Position numbers and translations under genes: made by a program
Source: Comamonas sp. NLF-1-9
Lineage (GTDB): Bacteria > Pseudomonadota > Gammaproteobacteria > Burkholderiales > Burkholderiaceae_C
Direction of reading: 5' to 3'
Length of the DNA stretch: 64,000 nucleotides
NCBI RefSeq assembly: GCF_019195435.1
Contig: NZ_CP078069.1
Location: forward strand, 868,001-932,000
Part shown: positions 18,255 to 26,932 of the stretch, one piece after another
Layout: the number at the start of each line of letters is the position of its first letter
Numbering within the stretch: position 1 is the first letter of the stretch
Notes under the pieces: model-generated
Told to the model about the DNA's origin: nothing
Database searches by the model: none
Seen by the model: only the letters and a program-made list of their open reading frames with translations

Positions 18255-19582
18255 GCTTTCTTTCCCCACGGCACGTTCGCAGAATCAGTTACGTACTTCG
18301 CCGTCAAACGACTGACATAGGTGCCGTCGTAGCCGCACAAGGCCAGCACAGACAACTCCAGGTACCACAAGCTCAACTTCCACGCATCCACGTGGCAATC
18401 GTGCAATTTCTTCTTGCTAACGGGATGAACCAGAGAATTTCGGATGTCGGTGATAGCATGCGGCGCATCCATCCATCTGGTGTCTTTCTTGAACGTTCCA
18501 TTCGCGCGGCGTATGTCTGGCGTGGCGTCCATGATCTCGTTGGGAATACCGCACGCAGAAAAAAGCATTCGCAGCCGATCGGAAGCGCGCCCCTTGCCTG
18601 AGACCACCTTCTGATCTACTACCAAGTAGTGATGCGCCAATCGCTCCAAAGCAGCCTGTGCCAGGATGATGGCGGCGTCAATGCTCGGTGAGCCACCGCT
18701 CGTGTTAGCCTGCACATACCAGTAGATCGCCGAATGCAGGCAATCCCTCCACTCCGCCGACTGCTGCCAACGCTTTGCGAATAGCGGAAACAGAAGTTCA
18801 GCTTGACTCGCCTTGTATGGGTTGAACCACGAATAAGGCGGTCTGACAGGGCGCGGAGAAGCAAAGGTCTCCCAAGTCGTCTCGCCCGAGGCATCGAGCC
18901 CCACCCCACATACGGGCCAGCACCGCCCCCCGTTAATGAACGACAGAAAGTTATCCAAGAGAAAACATTGCTCTTGAGCATCTTCGCCGGAGAACTGCTC
19001 GCCATCCTTACGCTCCATCTTGACCATATGAGTCAAGAAACAGCCACCTTCGTTTTTGATCTGATCCCATGCTTCGCGTGTAGCATCTTCAGGAAGCTCC
19101 TGAAGGGAAATTTTCCAGTCTTCAGATTCCAGCACCAATAAAGCACATCCTAGAGGGGCCACCTCCTGATAATTGCCCCCTCGGAACTCCGGAAAGTTGA
19201 ACAGGTGAAAAATTGCGGCAACTGAATTTTTTGGCTGCATGTCGCTCAGCACTACCGGCTGGGATCTCGGGATCCAATCGAACTCCAAGGTGTTGCCATT
19301 TGCCTTCCACCTCCCACGAAACCCCTCCATCTTCTGCCCATTGAATGAAACCGAAAGATTGTCTGGGACATTCAGGAAAAAAGGCAATTCCGGCTCCGAC
19401 GTGCTTCGGACAATTGCGTGAAAAACCAAGCGAGGGCCGGGAAGGAATCTCAGCACCAGGTCAGCCATTCCGCAAAACCTGTCATTATTGAAATCAACTT
19501 CCACTGTCCCTTGGCGCAGGCTGACCGGCTCCTGAGCGGAGGAAAATTGGTACACCGGCTGCAACGGCTCAGGCCGGCTCAT
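18251..19582 (-). CDS. HEPN-domain protein in restriction-like operon
   Basis: I do not recognise the 443-residue protein as a whole. Near residues 381-386 it has RNSLVH, the R-x4-H signature of HEPN ribonucleases, set in a helical region with LAQAALERLAHHYLV upstream, as in HEPN folds. The N-terminal 200 residues are beta-rich and may be a sensor. It overlaps its neighbours by 4 bases on each side, so it belongs to the same operon as the methyltransferase and helicase. A toxic RNase triggered when the system is compromised would fit, but this is inference. Confidence 0.65.
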   Translation of the reverse strand: MSRPEPLQPVYQFSSAQEPVSLRQGTVEVDFNNDRFCGMADLVLRFLPGPRLVFHAIVRSTSEPELPFFLNVPDNLSVSFNGQKMEGFRGRWKANGNTLEFDWIPRSQPVVLSDMQPKNSVAAIFHLFNFPEFRGGNYQEVAPLGCALLVLESEDWKISLQELPEDATREAWDQIKNEGGCFLTHMVKMERKDGEQFSGEDAQEQCFLLDNFLSFINGGRCWPVCGVGLDASGETTWETFASPRPVRPPYSWFNPYKASQAELLFPLFAKRWQQSAEWRDCLHSAIYWYVQANTSGGSPSIDAAIILAQAALERLAHHYLVVDQKVVSGKGRASDRLRMLFSACGIPNEIMDATPDIRRANGTFKKDTRWMDAPHAITDIRNSLVHPVSKKKLHDCHVDAWKLSLWYLELSVLALCGYDGTYVSRLTAKYVTDSANVPWGKKA

Positions 19583-22377
19583 GCCCGCCTCCTCGCTGCA
19601 GCTCTTTTTGCCGCGCCTTTTTTCGTCGGTGCCTTGCCCTCAGCCGCCGTCATCTTGGTATAGAGGTCGAACAGCTTTTCCAGCCGCTCGGTATCGTTCC
19701 TAAAGCGCCGACCGATGTAGATGCGCTCCAGCACTTCGTCGTTGCGCTCATGCGCAGCACGCAGGTCGGCGGGCATGTTCTCGGGGTTGTAGAGGTCAGC
19801 GATAGTAGCGGGGAAGTGATGCTCGCGGACCAGCAGGATGTCCTCCGCGCAGCGGGTGAGATCGGCCTTGTTTTTTTCGGTGAGCATAGGCACCGGGAAG
19901 GTGTTCCAGCCGAGGATGTTAGAGTAACGAAAGTCAGTCTTCATCTTGCCGCAGACGGTGGCAATCCAGACCAGATGCATGCGACTGGCGATCAGCGCCA
20001 TGTTCCAAAGTGGCGCGTCAATAAGGGCGAAGGCTTGGTTGGTCGTAACAGCCTCTGCGCTCTTCAAGTCAGTTGGCATATATTCGCGCCGCTCCGAAGA
20101 TACGGTCGGAACGAGAATCAATTGACGCTCTGCGGCATTGCGATCCCTGTACTGATGTGCACGTGTTGCAAGCGCGTTCAAAGCCGGATCGCGACTGGAT
20201 AGCCGGGTAGATCGGACGGCTTCGATTCGACTAGCAATAGTCGGATCACTCATAGCTTGGTCGAGCATTTCATCGTCGATCCAAAGACAGAATCGACTTA
20301 GACCTCTGATAAACTCTTGGGCGCCATAAACGGGCTTTACGATCTTACTCAGATCAGGTCGGCGAGTACGCAGCTCTCGTGCCTCGGCAGGACTGAGCGT
20401 TAGGTGATTACCATCTCCTGGATAGTTGCCATAATTCATATTAGGCAATTTTGAAATTGGCCGCGATGATTTTTCAACCCAAATATTTGACGCAGCTATT
20501 AGGTAGGGATTGATATTATCGGTCTCTTTGACAACGACATCGCCACCAACTGAGAGGGAAAACAATCGACGAGTTCTTGGCGCTTGATTGGACAAGCCGA
20601 TCACGGCAACAGTTACGCCAGCATTGTGACTCGCCAGATTCGCCCACTTGAAGCTGGTGTGTGCAAAAGCGATTTCATGACCAGTCTCAAGAAGAAGCGG
20701 CCACAAGATTGGGACATGCTGTCCCTGACAAATGGAGTTCGTCGTCACAAATGCTGTATCGGTCTTCGTTCGTAGTCCATAATCGACCGATTTCAAAAAC
20801 CAAGCGGAAACATAATCGAGCAATCTCCAAGAGGTTGTACGATCATTAAATATACGTTTTAAATCCTCTTTTTGCTCTGGCAATTGCTCACGAGCCCCTT
20901 GATAGGGAGGATTCCCACAGATATATGTCTCACCACCTTCATTTTCAAAATCAATTTCCGCCTGTTCTAGCGGTGTTGCAAACAAATCATCCGCCTGCAT
21001 CTTCACGCCGGTTCCAGTCGGCGGGCAAATACTCAACCAATCCAGCCGCAGTGCATTACCGCAAGTAATCCAGTTCTCGTTGCGAAGCGGCAGGAATTCG
21101 GCCAGCGCCAGCCGTTGCCCGCGATAAAGAACATCGCACTGGTACTCGGCGATGATCAGCGCAAGGCGGGCAATTTCCGCCGGGAAGTCGCGTAGTTCAA
21201 TCCCGCGAAAATTAGTGAGCGGAATTTCCGATGCGCGATCCTGTTCCCCACGCCGCTGGTTGATCTCGGCCTCGATGGTGCGCATTTCCTTGTAGGCGAT
21301 CACAAGGAAATTTCCCGACCCGCAGGCCGGGTCGAACACGCGGATACGCGCCATGCGCTTGCGCAGGTTAAGCAAGGTGCGTGGGTTGTCACCCGCCTCT
21401 TCCAGCTTTGCGCGCAGATCGTCGAGAAACAGCGGGTTCAACACCTTCAAGATATTGGGAACGCTGGTATAGTGCATGCCCAGCTCACCACGTTCCTCGT
21501 CTTCAGCGATGGCCTGGATCATTGAGCCGAAGATGTCGGGATTGATTTTTGTCCAATCGAGGCCACCGACGTGCAGCAGGTAAGAGCGGGCGATGCGACT
21601 AAATCGCGGCACTTCGTCGCTGCCCGAGAACAAGGAACCGTTGACGTAGGGAAACTCTGCGGCCCAACGGGGAATGCCAGCGGTGGCCCGCTCCTCGCGC
21701 TGGGTGTTCATGGCGCGAAACAGCGTGGCGATGACCTCGTGAGTATTGGAGGCGTCACGCTCGCTCATCTGCGCGACGGTGTCGGTGAAGCGTCCCTTGC
21801 CGATGAAAATATCGGTGTCCTCGGCGAAAAAGCAAAAAATCAGCCGAGCCATGAACTTGTTCATGTCATGACGGCGATCTGCCGTGCCCCATTCGGGGTT
21901 GTCTTTCAGCAGCTCGACGTACAGCCGGTTCAGGCGACTGGTGGCCCGGATGTCGAAGGCGTTTTCGCTGATCTGACGGACGGTACTAATACCCGCCAGC
22001 GGCAGGAAGAAGCCGAAGTGATCCGGAAAGTCCTTGAAGGTGCAGGCGACAGTCTCGCCGCTGGTGAGGTCTTCGGCTTCGAAGTCTGCGCCGTCCGTGG
22101 CGAGAATGAACTTCGCCTTGGCCTTGCTTGTGGCCGGGCTGCCCTTGAGCGCGGCCAGCGCCTGCGTCACCTGCCCCGCGTCGCAGGTCAGGATGTGGAT
22201 GTTGCTGGTCTGGAGAACACCGCCGAGGTCGGACTTGTTTGACGCCCCCGCGCGCAGGCGCTTGATGGTCGTCGCCTTGTTGCCGAAGGCCTCAAGAAAT
22301 GCAAAGGGAAACTCCGCGCGGTCGAACGGCTGCTCCGCAAGGTCGGTGATGGCTTGTTCGATTTCTACGGCGTTCAT
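19579..22377 (-). CDS. Class I SAM-dependent DNA methyltransferase (N6-adenine type)
   Basis: This is a large (932-residue) methyltransferase of the MmeI/YeeA-like kind. The SAM-binding motif DPACGSGN lies near residue 347 and the catalytic NPPY near 487, indicating N6-adenine or N4-cytosine methylation. The N-terminal 330 residues resemble the helical part seen in such enzymes and the C-terminal 350 residues the target-recognition region; no nuclease motif is visible, and nuclease functions seem to be in the separate genes downstream. It overlaps the recombinase stop and the HEPN start by four bases each. Confidence 0.88.
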   Translation of the reverse strand: MNAVEIEQAITDLAEQPFDRAEFPFAFLEAFGNKATTIKRLRAGASNKSDLGGVLQTSNIHILTCDAGQVTQALAALKGSPATSKAKAKFILATDGADFEAEDLTSGETVACTFKDFPDHFGFFLPLAGISTVRQISENAFDIRATSRLNRLYVELLKDNPEWGTADRRHDMNKFMARLIFCFFAEDTDIFIGKGRFTDTVAQMSERDASNTHEVIATLFRAMNTQREERATAGIPRWAAEFPYVNGSLFSGSDEVPRFSRIARSYLLHVGGLDWTKINPDIFGSMIQAIAEDEERGELGMHYTSVPNILKVLNPLFLDDLRAKLEEAGDNPRTLLNLRKRMARIRVFDPACGSGNFLVIAYKEMRTIEAEINQRRGEQDRASEIPLTNFRGIELRDFPAEIARLALIIAEYQCDVLYRGQRLALAEFLPLRNENWITCGNALRLDWLSICPPTGTGVKMQADDLFATPLEQAEIDFENEGGETYICGNPPYQGAREQLPEQKEDLKRIFNDRTTSWRLLDYVSAWFLKSVDYGLRTKTDTAFVTTNSICQGQHVPILWPLLLETGHEIAFAHTSFKWANLASHNAGVTVAVIGLSNQAPRTRRLFSLSVGGDVVVKETDNINPYLIAASNIWVEKSSRPISKLPNMNYGNYPGDGNHLTLSPAEARELRTRRPDLSKIVKPVYGAQEFIRGLSRFCLWIDDEMLDQAMSDPTIASRIEAVRSTRLSSRDPALNALATRAHQYRDRNAAERQLILVPTVSSERREYMPTDLKSAEAVTTNQAFALIDAPLWNMALIASRMHLVWIATVCGKMKTDFRYSNILGWNTFPVPMLTEKNKADLTRCAEDILLVREHHFPATIADLYNPENMPADLRAAHERNDEVLERIYIGRRFRNDTERLEKLFDLYTKMTAAEGKAPTKKGAAKRAAARRRA

Positions 22378-22949
22378 GGTGTTGCAGTCGGTTTGACGCT
22401 GCCCACATGACGATAAATCGTCGTTCGACTCACTCCGTAGCGCTGCGCCACTTCGGTGACCGCCATATCTGGGTTGCTGAGCAACACTTTGATTTCCTTG
22501 ATTTTTTGAGCATCCAGCACAGGTTTACGTCCACCCTTACGCCCCCGCGCCCTGGCTGCCTTCAGGCCAGCCATCGTGCGCTCACGGATCAAGTTACGCT
22601 CAAACTCGGCCATGGCAGCAAACACGTGGAACATCAGTTTCCCAGTGGCGCTACCAGTCTCTATGCGTTCGGTCAGGCTCTCAAAACCGATGTGCTGGAC
22701 CTCCAAGTCCGTGATCGTCCGCACCAGGTGCGCCAATGATCGACCCAACCGATCCATGCGCCATACCACCAATGTGTCGCCAGGCCGCAGCGCTTTTAAA
22801 CAGTGATCAAGCTCTGGTCGATCCGTTGAGCTGCCGCTGATCTTCTCTTGATAGATGATTTCGCAGCCCGCCTGCTGCAGGGCATCAATCTGCAAGGCGA
22901 GATCCTGATCGTCGGTGCTAACCCGAGCGTATCCAATTCGTTCTGACAT
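22374..22949 (-). CDS. Serine recombinase (resolvase/invertase family)
   Basis: This 191-residue recombinase has the catalytic serine segment RIGYARVSTDDQD, the GSSTDRPEL and WRMDRLGRS motifs, the E-helix (AAMAEFERNLIRERT) and a C-terminal helix-turn-helix (VTEVAQRYGVSRTTIYRHV). The start MSERIGYARVS at 22949 is chosen over an upstream frame start at 23012. It overlaps the methyltransferase start (ATGA), which is unusual: it heads the restriction-like operon. Half-sites resembling a res site lie just upstream, and a Tn402-type transposon is inserted 69 bases from its start codon. Confidence 0.88.
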   Translation of the reverse strand: MSERIGYARVSTDDQDLALQIDALQQAGCEIIYQEKISGSSTDRPELDHCLKALRPGDTLVVWRMDRLGRSLAHLVRTITDLEVQHIGFESLTERIETGSATGKLMFHVFAAMAEFERNLIRERTMAGLKAARARGRKGGRKPVLDAQKIKEIKVLLSNPDMAVTEVAQRYGVSRTTIYRHVGSVKPTATP

Positions 22950-22951
22950 AC

Positions 22952-22963
22952 CGTTTGTGAAAC
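22952..22963 (+). other. Candidate recombinase half-site beside the serine recombinase
   Basis: CGTTTGTGAAAC matches 10 of 12 bases of CGTTTGCGCAAC, the right arm of the palindrome at 32711-32736, which would have been adjacent before the transposon inserted. It lies three bases from the recombinase start codon, where res sites usually occur. Confidence 0.4.
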
Positions 22964-23013
22964 ATAGATAGTGAAACCAATTTTGGAACAAAATCAGATG
23001 CTCGTGAAGCACC

Positions 23014-23018
23014 TTTCA
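23014..23018. repeat. Target-site duplication (TTTCA), left copy
   Basis: TTTCA directly precedes the integron-end inverted repeat and recurs at 32690-32694 after the tni end. Tn402-family elements make 5-bp duplications. Confidence 0.9.
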
Positions 23019-23220
23019 TGTCGTTTTCAGAAGACGGCTGCACTGAACGTCAGAAGCCGACTGCACTATAGCAGCGGAGGGGTTGGATCCATCAGGCAAC
23101 GACGGGCTGCTGCCGGCCATCAGCGGACGCAGGGAGGACTTTCCGCAACCGGCCGTTCGATGCGGCACCGATGGCCTTCGCGCAGGGGTAGTGAATCCGC
23201 CAGGATTGACTTGCGCTGCC

Positions 23221-24234
23221 CTACCTCTCACTAGTGAGGGGCGGCAGCGCATCAAGCGGTGAGCGCACTCCGGCACCGCCAACTTTCAGCACATGCGTGT
23301 AAATCATCGTCGTAGAGACGTCGGAATGGCCGAGCAGATCCTGCACGGTTCGAATGTCGTAACCGCTGCGGAGCAAGGCCGTCGCGAACGAGTGGCGGAG
23401 GGTGTGCGGTGTGGCGGGCTTCGTGATGCCTGCTTGTTCTACGGCACGTTTGAAGGCGCGCTGAAAGGTCTGGTCATACATGTGATGGCGACGCACGACA
23501 CCGCTCCGTGGATCGGTCGAATGCGTGTGCTGCGCAAAAACCCAGAACCACGGCCAGGAATGCCCGGCGCGCGGATACTTCCGCTCAAGGGCGTCGGGAA
23601 GCGCAACGCCGCTGCGGCCCTCGGCCTGGTCCTTCAGCCACCATGCCCGTGCACGCGACAGCTGCTCGCGCAGGCTGGGTGCCAAGCTCTCGGGTAACAT
23701 CAAGGCCCGATCCTTGGAGCCCTTGCCCTCCCGCACGATGATCGTGCCGTGATCGAAATCCAGATCCTTGACCCGCAGTTGCAAACCCTCACTGATCCGC
23801 ATGCCCGTTCCATACAGAAGCTGGGCGAACAAACGATGCTCGCCTTCCAGAAAACCGAGGATGCGAACCACTTCATCCGGGGTCAGCACCACCGGCAAGC
23901 GCCGCGACGGCCGAGGTCTTCCGATCTCCTGAAGCCAGGGCAGATCCGTGCACAGCACCTTGCCGTAGAAGAACAGCAAGGCCGCCAATGCCTGACGATG
24001 CGTGGAGACCGAAACCTTGCGCTCGTTCGCCAGCCAGGACAGAAATGCCTCGACTTCGCTGCTGCCCAAGGTTGCCGGGTGACGCACACCGTGGAAACGG
24101 ATGAAGGCACGAACCCAGTGGACATAAGCCTGTTCGGTTCGTAAACTGTAATGCAAGTAGCGTATGCGCTCACGCAACTGGTCCAGAACCTTGACCGAAC
24201 GCAGCGGTGGTAACGGCGCAGTGGCGGTTTTCAT
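23221..24234 (-). CDS. intI1: Class 1 integron integrase IntI1
   Basis: This is the site-specific tyrosine recombinase that inserts and excises gene cassettes at attI1/attC. It is full length (337 residues), with the known sequence from [11 protein letters not shown] to PPLTSER, including the integron-specific insert around residues 190-230 and [12 protein letters not shown] containing the His/Arg catalytic pair. Residues 32 and 39 are Arg and His. A LexA-type box overlaps its promoter, so it should be SOS-induced. It is transcribed towards the serine recombinase, so read-through could reach that operon. Confidence 0.98.
24119..24147 (+). promoter_or_regulatory. Cassette promoter Pc, hybrid 1 variant
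   Basis: TGGACA (24119-24124), 17 bases, TAAACT (24142-24147), lying inside intI1 and reading towards the cassettes. This combination is the variant named PcH1, of intermediate to low strength. Confidence 0.9.
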
Positions 24235-24237
24235 GGC

Positions 24238-24263
24238 TTGTTATGACTGTTTTTTTGTACAGT
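24238..24263 (+). promoter_or_regulatory. P2 region, inactive form
   Basis: TTGTTA and TACAGT are separated by 14 bases. The active form of P2 needs a GGG insertion giving 17, which is absent, so only Pc should drive the cassettes. Confidence 0.85.
24247..24262. promoter_or_regulatory. LexA box upstream of intI1
   Basis: CTG-N10-CAG with a T-rich centre, the known SOS operator of the intI1 promoter, lies 12 bases before the intI1 start codon. Confidence 0.8.
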
Positions 24264-24314
24264 CTATGCCTCGGGCATCCAAGCAGCAAGCGCGTTACGC
24301 CGTGGGTCGATGTT

Positions 24315-24376
24315 TGATGTTATGGAGCAGCAACGATGTTACGCAGCAGGGCAGTCGCCCTAAAACAAAGTTAGAG
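24315..24376 (+). other. attI1 recombination site
   Basis: The standard attI1 sequence runs from TGATGTTATGG to the core GTTAGAG (24370-24376), where the first cassette is joined after the G at 24370. Confidence 0.85.
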
Positions 24377-24601
24377 GGCATGGAGCCGCTTCGCATCGTC
24401 CAGCGCACGAGACACATGCGACCGGATGGCCTGCTCTGCAAATTGTTTCCCTTGGGTAAAAACCGCATCGAGCATTCCAGCAACAATCTGGTAGTTGGTG
24501 AAAGAGTCGAGGTGTAGCGAGTATTCAACTCCGTCGATCTTGAAGATCGCGGTTCCATCAACCGCATCCACATTACCTTTCCACTCACTTGGGTATGTCA
24601 T
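24371..24601 (-). CDS. Reverse-oriented cassette ORF, unknown function
   Basis: This is a 76-residue protein (starting MTYPSEWKGNVDA) with alternating polar and hydrophobic residues like a real small soluble domain; I do not recognise it. It fills cassette 1 but points against Pc. The SD (AGAGGG) comes from the attC inverse core and its stop codon from the TTA of the attI1 junction. A competing plus-strand frame at 24380-24517 (45 codons) uses the same AGAGGG sequence in the other direction, so which strand is expressed is open. Confidence 0.45.
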   Translation of the reverse strand: MTYPSEWKGNVDAVDGTAIFKIDGVEYSLHLDSFTNYQIVAGMLDAVFTQGKQFAEQAIRSHVSRALDDAKRLHAL

Positions 24602-24660
24602 GGCATTGCCCTCTAACAATTCATTCAAGCCGACGCCTACGGCGCGGCTTAATTCAGGCG
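24371..24660 (+). mobile_element. Gene cassette 1 (function unknown)
   Basis: This is a 290-bp cassette between the attI1 core (GTTAGAG, 24370) and the attC core (GTTAAAC, 24660-24666). Its attC (24611-24666) is about 56 bp, with inverse core CTCTAAC and an aadA-like interior. The only substantial frame is on the minus strand. Confidence 0.85.
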
Positions 24661-24666
24661 TTAAAC
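24611..24666 (+). other. attC site of cassette 1
   Basis: Inverse core CTCTAAC (24611-24617) and core GTTAAAC (24660-24666) flank an imperfect palindrome of about 56 bp. Confidence 0.85.
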
Positions 24667-24669
24667 ATC

Positions 24670-25461
24670 ATGAGGGAAGCGGTGATCGCCGAAGTATCGA
24701 CTCAACTATCAGAGGTAGTTGGCGTCATCGAGCGCCATCTCGAACCGACGTTGCTGGCCGTACATTTGTACGGCTCCGCAGTGGATGGCGGCCTGAAGCC
24801 ACACAGTGATATTGATTTGCTGGTTACGGTGACCGTAAGGCTTGATGAAACAACGCGGCGAGCTTTGATCAACGACCTTTTGGAAACTTCGGCTTCCCCT
24901 GGAGAGAGCGAGATTCTCCGCGCTGTAGAAGTCACCATTGTTGTGCACGACGACATCATTCCGTGGCGTTATCCAGCTAAGCGCGAACTGCAATTTGGAG
25001 AATGGCAGCGCAATGACATTCTTGCAGGTATCTTCGAGCCAGCCACGATCGACATTGATCTGGCTATCTTGCTGACAAAAGCAAGAGAACATAGCGTTGC
25101 CTTGGTAGGTCCAGCGGCGGAGGAACTCTTTGATCCGGTTCCTGAACAGGATCTATTTGAGGCGCTAAATGAAACCTTAACGCTATGGAACTCGCCGCCC
25201 GACTGGGCTGGCGATGAGCGAAATGTAGTGCTTACGTTGTCCCGCATTTGGTACAGCGCAGTAACCGGCAAAATCGCGCCGAAGGATGTCGCTGCCGACT
25301 GGGCAATGGAGCGCCTGCCGGCCCAGTATCAGCCCGTCATACTTGAAGCTAGACAGGCTTATCTTGGACAAGAAGAAGATCGCTTGGCCTCCCGCGCAGA
25401 TCAGTTGGAAGAATTTGTTCACTACGTGAAAGGCGAGATCACCAAGGTAGTCGGCAAATAA
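24670..25461 (+). CDS. aadA1: Aminoglycoside (3'')(9)-O-nucleotidyltransferase AadA1
   Basis: AadA1 adenylylates streptomycin and spectinomycin, giving resistance to both. The 263-residue product matches AadA1 along its length as I know it (MREAVIAEVSTQL start, VHLYGSAVDGGLKPHSDIDLL with the nucleotidyltransferase GS-x-DxD motif, ITKVVGK end). It is the second cassette, transcribed from PcH1 through cassette 1. Confidence 0.97.
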   Translation: MREAVIAEVSTQLSEVVGVIERHLEPTLLAVHLYGSAVDGGLKPHSDIDLLVTVTVRLDETTRRALINDLLETSASPGESEILRAVEVTIVVHDDIIPWRYPAKRELQFGEWQRNDILAGIFEPATIDIDLAILLTKAREHSVALVGPAAEELFDPVPEQDLFEALNETLTLWNSPPDWAGDERNVVLTLSRIWYSAVTGKIAPKDVAADWAMERLPAQYQPVILEARQAYLGQEEDRLASRADQLEEFVHYVKGEITKVVGK

Positions 25462-25462
25462 T

Positions 25463-25522
25463 GTCTAACAATTCGTTCAAGCCGACGCCGCTTCGCGGCG
25501 CGGCTTAACTCAAGCGTTAGAT
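25463..25522 (+). other. attC site of the aadA1 cassette
   Basis: Inverse core GTCTAAC (25463-25469) and core GTTAGAT (25516-25522) flank the typical 60-bp aadA attC. Cassette 2 spans 24661-25516; the 3'-conserved segment begins next. Confidence 0.9.
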
Positions 25523-25624
25523 GCACTAAGCACATAATTGCTCACAGCCAAACTATCAGGTCAAGTCTGCTTTTATTATTTTTAAGCGTGCATAATAAGC
25601 CCTACACAAATTGGGAGATATATC

Positions 25625-25972
25625 ATGAAAGGCTGGCTTTTTCTTGTTATCGCAATAGTTGGCGAAGTAATCGCAACATCCGCATTAAAATCTAGCGAGG
25701 GCTTTACTAAGCTTGCCCCTTCCGCCGTTGTCATAATCGGTTATGGCATCGCATTTTATTTTCTTTCTCTGGTTCTGAAATCCATCCCTGTCGGTGTTGC
25801 TTATGCAGTCTGGTCGGGACTCGGCGTCGTCATAATTACAGCCATTGCCTGGTTGCTTCATGGGCAAAAGCTTGATGCGTGGGGCTTTGTAGGTATGGGG
25901 CTCATAATTGCTGCCTTTTTGCTCGCCCGATCCCCATCGTGGAAGTCGCTGCGGAGGCCGACGCCATGGTGA
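25625..25972 (+). CDS. qacEdelta1: Truncated small multidrug efflux protein QacE-delta-1
   Basis: This is a 115-residue SMR-family protein with the first three membrane helices of QacE and a foreign tail ([14 protein letters not shown]) where the fourth helix was lost when sul1 was joined. It confers weak or residual export of quaternary ammonium compounds. It is standard in the 3'-conserved segment, and its end overlaps the sul1 start. Confidence 0.97.
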   Translation: MKGWLFLVIAIVGEVIATSALKSSEGFTKLAPSAVVIIGYGIAFYFLSLVLKSIPVGVAYAVWSGLGVVIITAIAWLLHGQKLDAWGFVGMGLIIAAFLLARSPSWKSLRRPTPW

Positions 25973-26805
25973 CGGTGTTCGGCATTCTGAATCTCACCGA
26001 GGACTCCTTCTTCGATGAGAGCCGGCGGCTAGACCCCGCCGGCGCTGTCACCGCGGCGATCGAAATGCTGCGAGTCGGATCAGACGTCGTGGATGTCGGA
26101 CCGGCCGCCAGCCATCCGGACGCGAGGCCTGTATCGCCGGCCGATGAGATCAGACGTATTGCGCCGCTCTTAGACGCCCTGTCCGATCAGATGCACCGTG
26201 TTTCAATCGACAGCTTCCAACCGGAAACCCAGCGCTATGCGCTCAAGCGCGGCGTGGGCTACCTGAACGATATCCAAGGATTTCCTGACCCTGCGCTCTA
26301 TCCCGATATTGCTGAGGCGGACTGCAGGCTGGTGGTTATGCACTCAGCGCAGCGGGATGGCATCGCCACCCGCACCGGTCACCTTCGACCCGAAGACGCG
26401 CTCGACGAGATTGTGCGGTTCTTCGAGGCGCGGGTTTCCGCCTTGCGACGGAGCGGGGTCGCTGCCGACCGGCTCATCCTCGATCCGGGGATGGGATTTT
26501 TCTTGAGCCCCGCACCGGAAACATCGCTGCACGTGCTGTCGAACCTTCAAAAGCTGAAGTCGGCGTTGGGGCTTCCGCTATTGGTCTCGGTGTCGCGGAA
26601 ATCCTTCTTGGGCGCCACCGTTGGCCTTCCTGTAAAGGATCTGGGTCCAGCGAGCCTTGCGGCGGAACTTCACGCGATCGGCAATGGCGCTGACTACGTC
26701 CGCACCCACGCGCCTGGAGATCTGCGAAGCGCAATCACCTTCTCGGAAACCCTCGCGAAATTTCGCAGTCGCGACGCCAGAGACCGAGGGTTAGATCATG
26801 CCTAG
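25966..26805 (+). CDS. sul1: Sulfonamide-resistant dihydropteroate synthase Sul1
   Basis: This 279-residue DHPS that does not bind sulfonamides replaces the chromosomal enzyme in folate synthesis. The sequence ([15 protein letters not shown] to RDRGLDHA) is the standard Sul1. The accepted start at 25966 overlaps qacE-delta-1; an upstream frame start at 25879 adds 29 unrelated residues. Confidence 0.98.
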   Translation: MVTVFGILNLTEDSFFDESRRLDPAGAVTAAIEMLRVGSDVVDVGPAASHPDARPVSPADEIRRIAPLLDALSDQMHRVSIDSFQPETQRYALKRGVGYLNDIQGFPDPALYPDIAEADCRLVVMHSAQRDGIATRTGHLRPEDALDEIVRFFEARVSALRRSGVAADRLILDPGMGFFLSPAPETSLHVLSNLQKLKSALGLPLLVSVSRKSFLGATVGLPVKDLGPASLAAELHAIGNGADYVRTHAPGDLRSAITFSETLAKFRSRDARDRGLDHA

Positions 26806-26932
26806 CATTCACCTTCCGGCCGCCCGCTAGCGGACCCTGGTCAGGTTCCGCGAAGGTGGGCGCAGACATGCTGGGCTCGTCAGGATCAAACTGCACTATG
26901 AGGCGGCGGTTCATACCGCGCCAGGGGAGCGA

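Noticed and set aside
24380..24517. 45-codon plus-strand ORF in cassette 1
   Set aside because: Short, low-complexity product; the minus-strand ORF is longer and more protein-like. Kept as an alternative, not listed as a gene.
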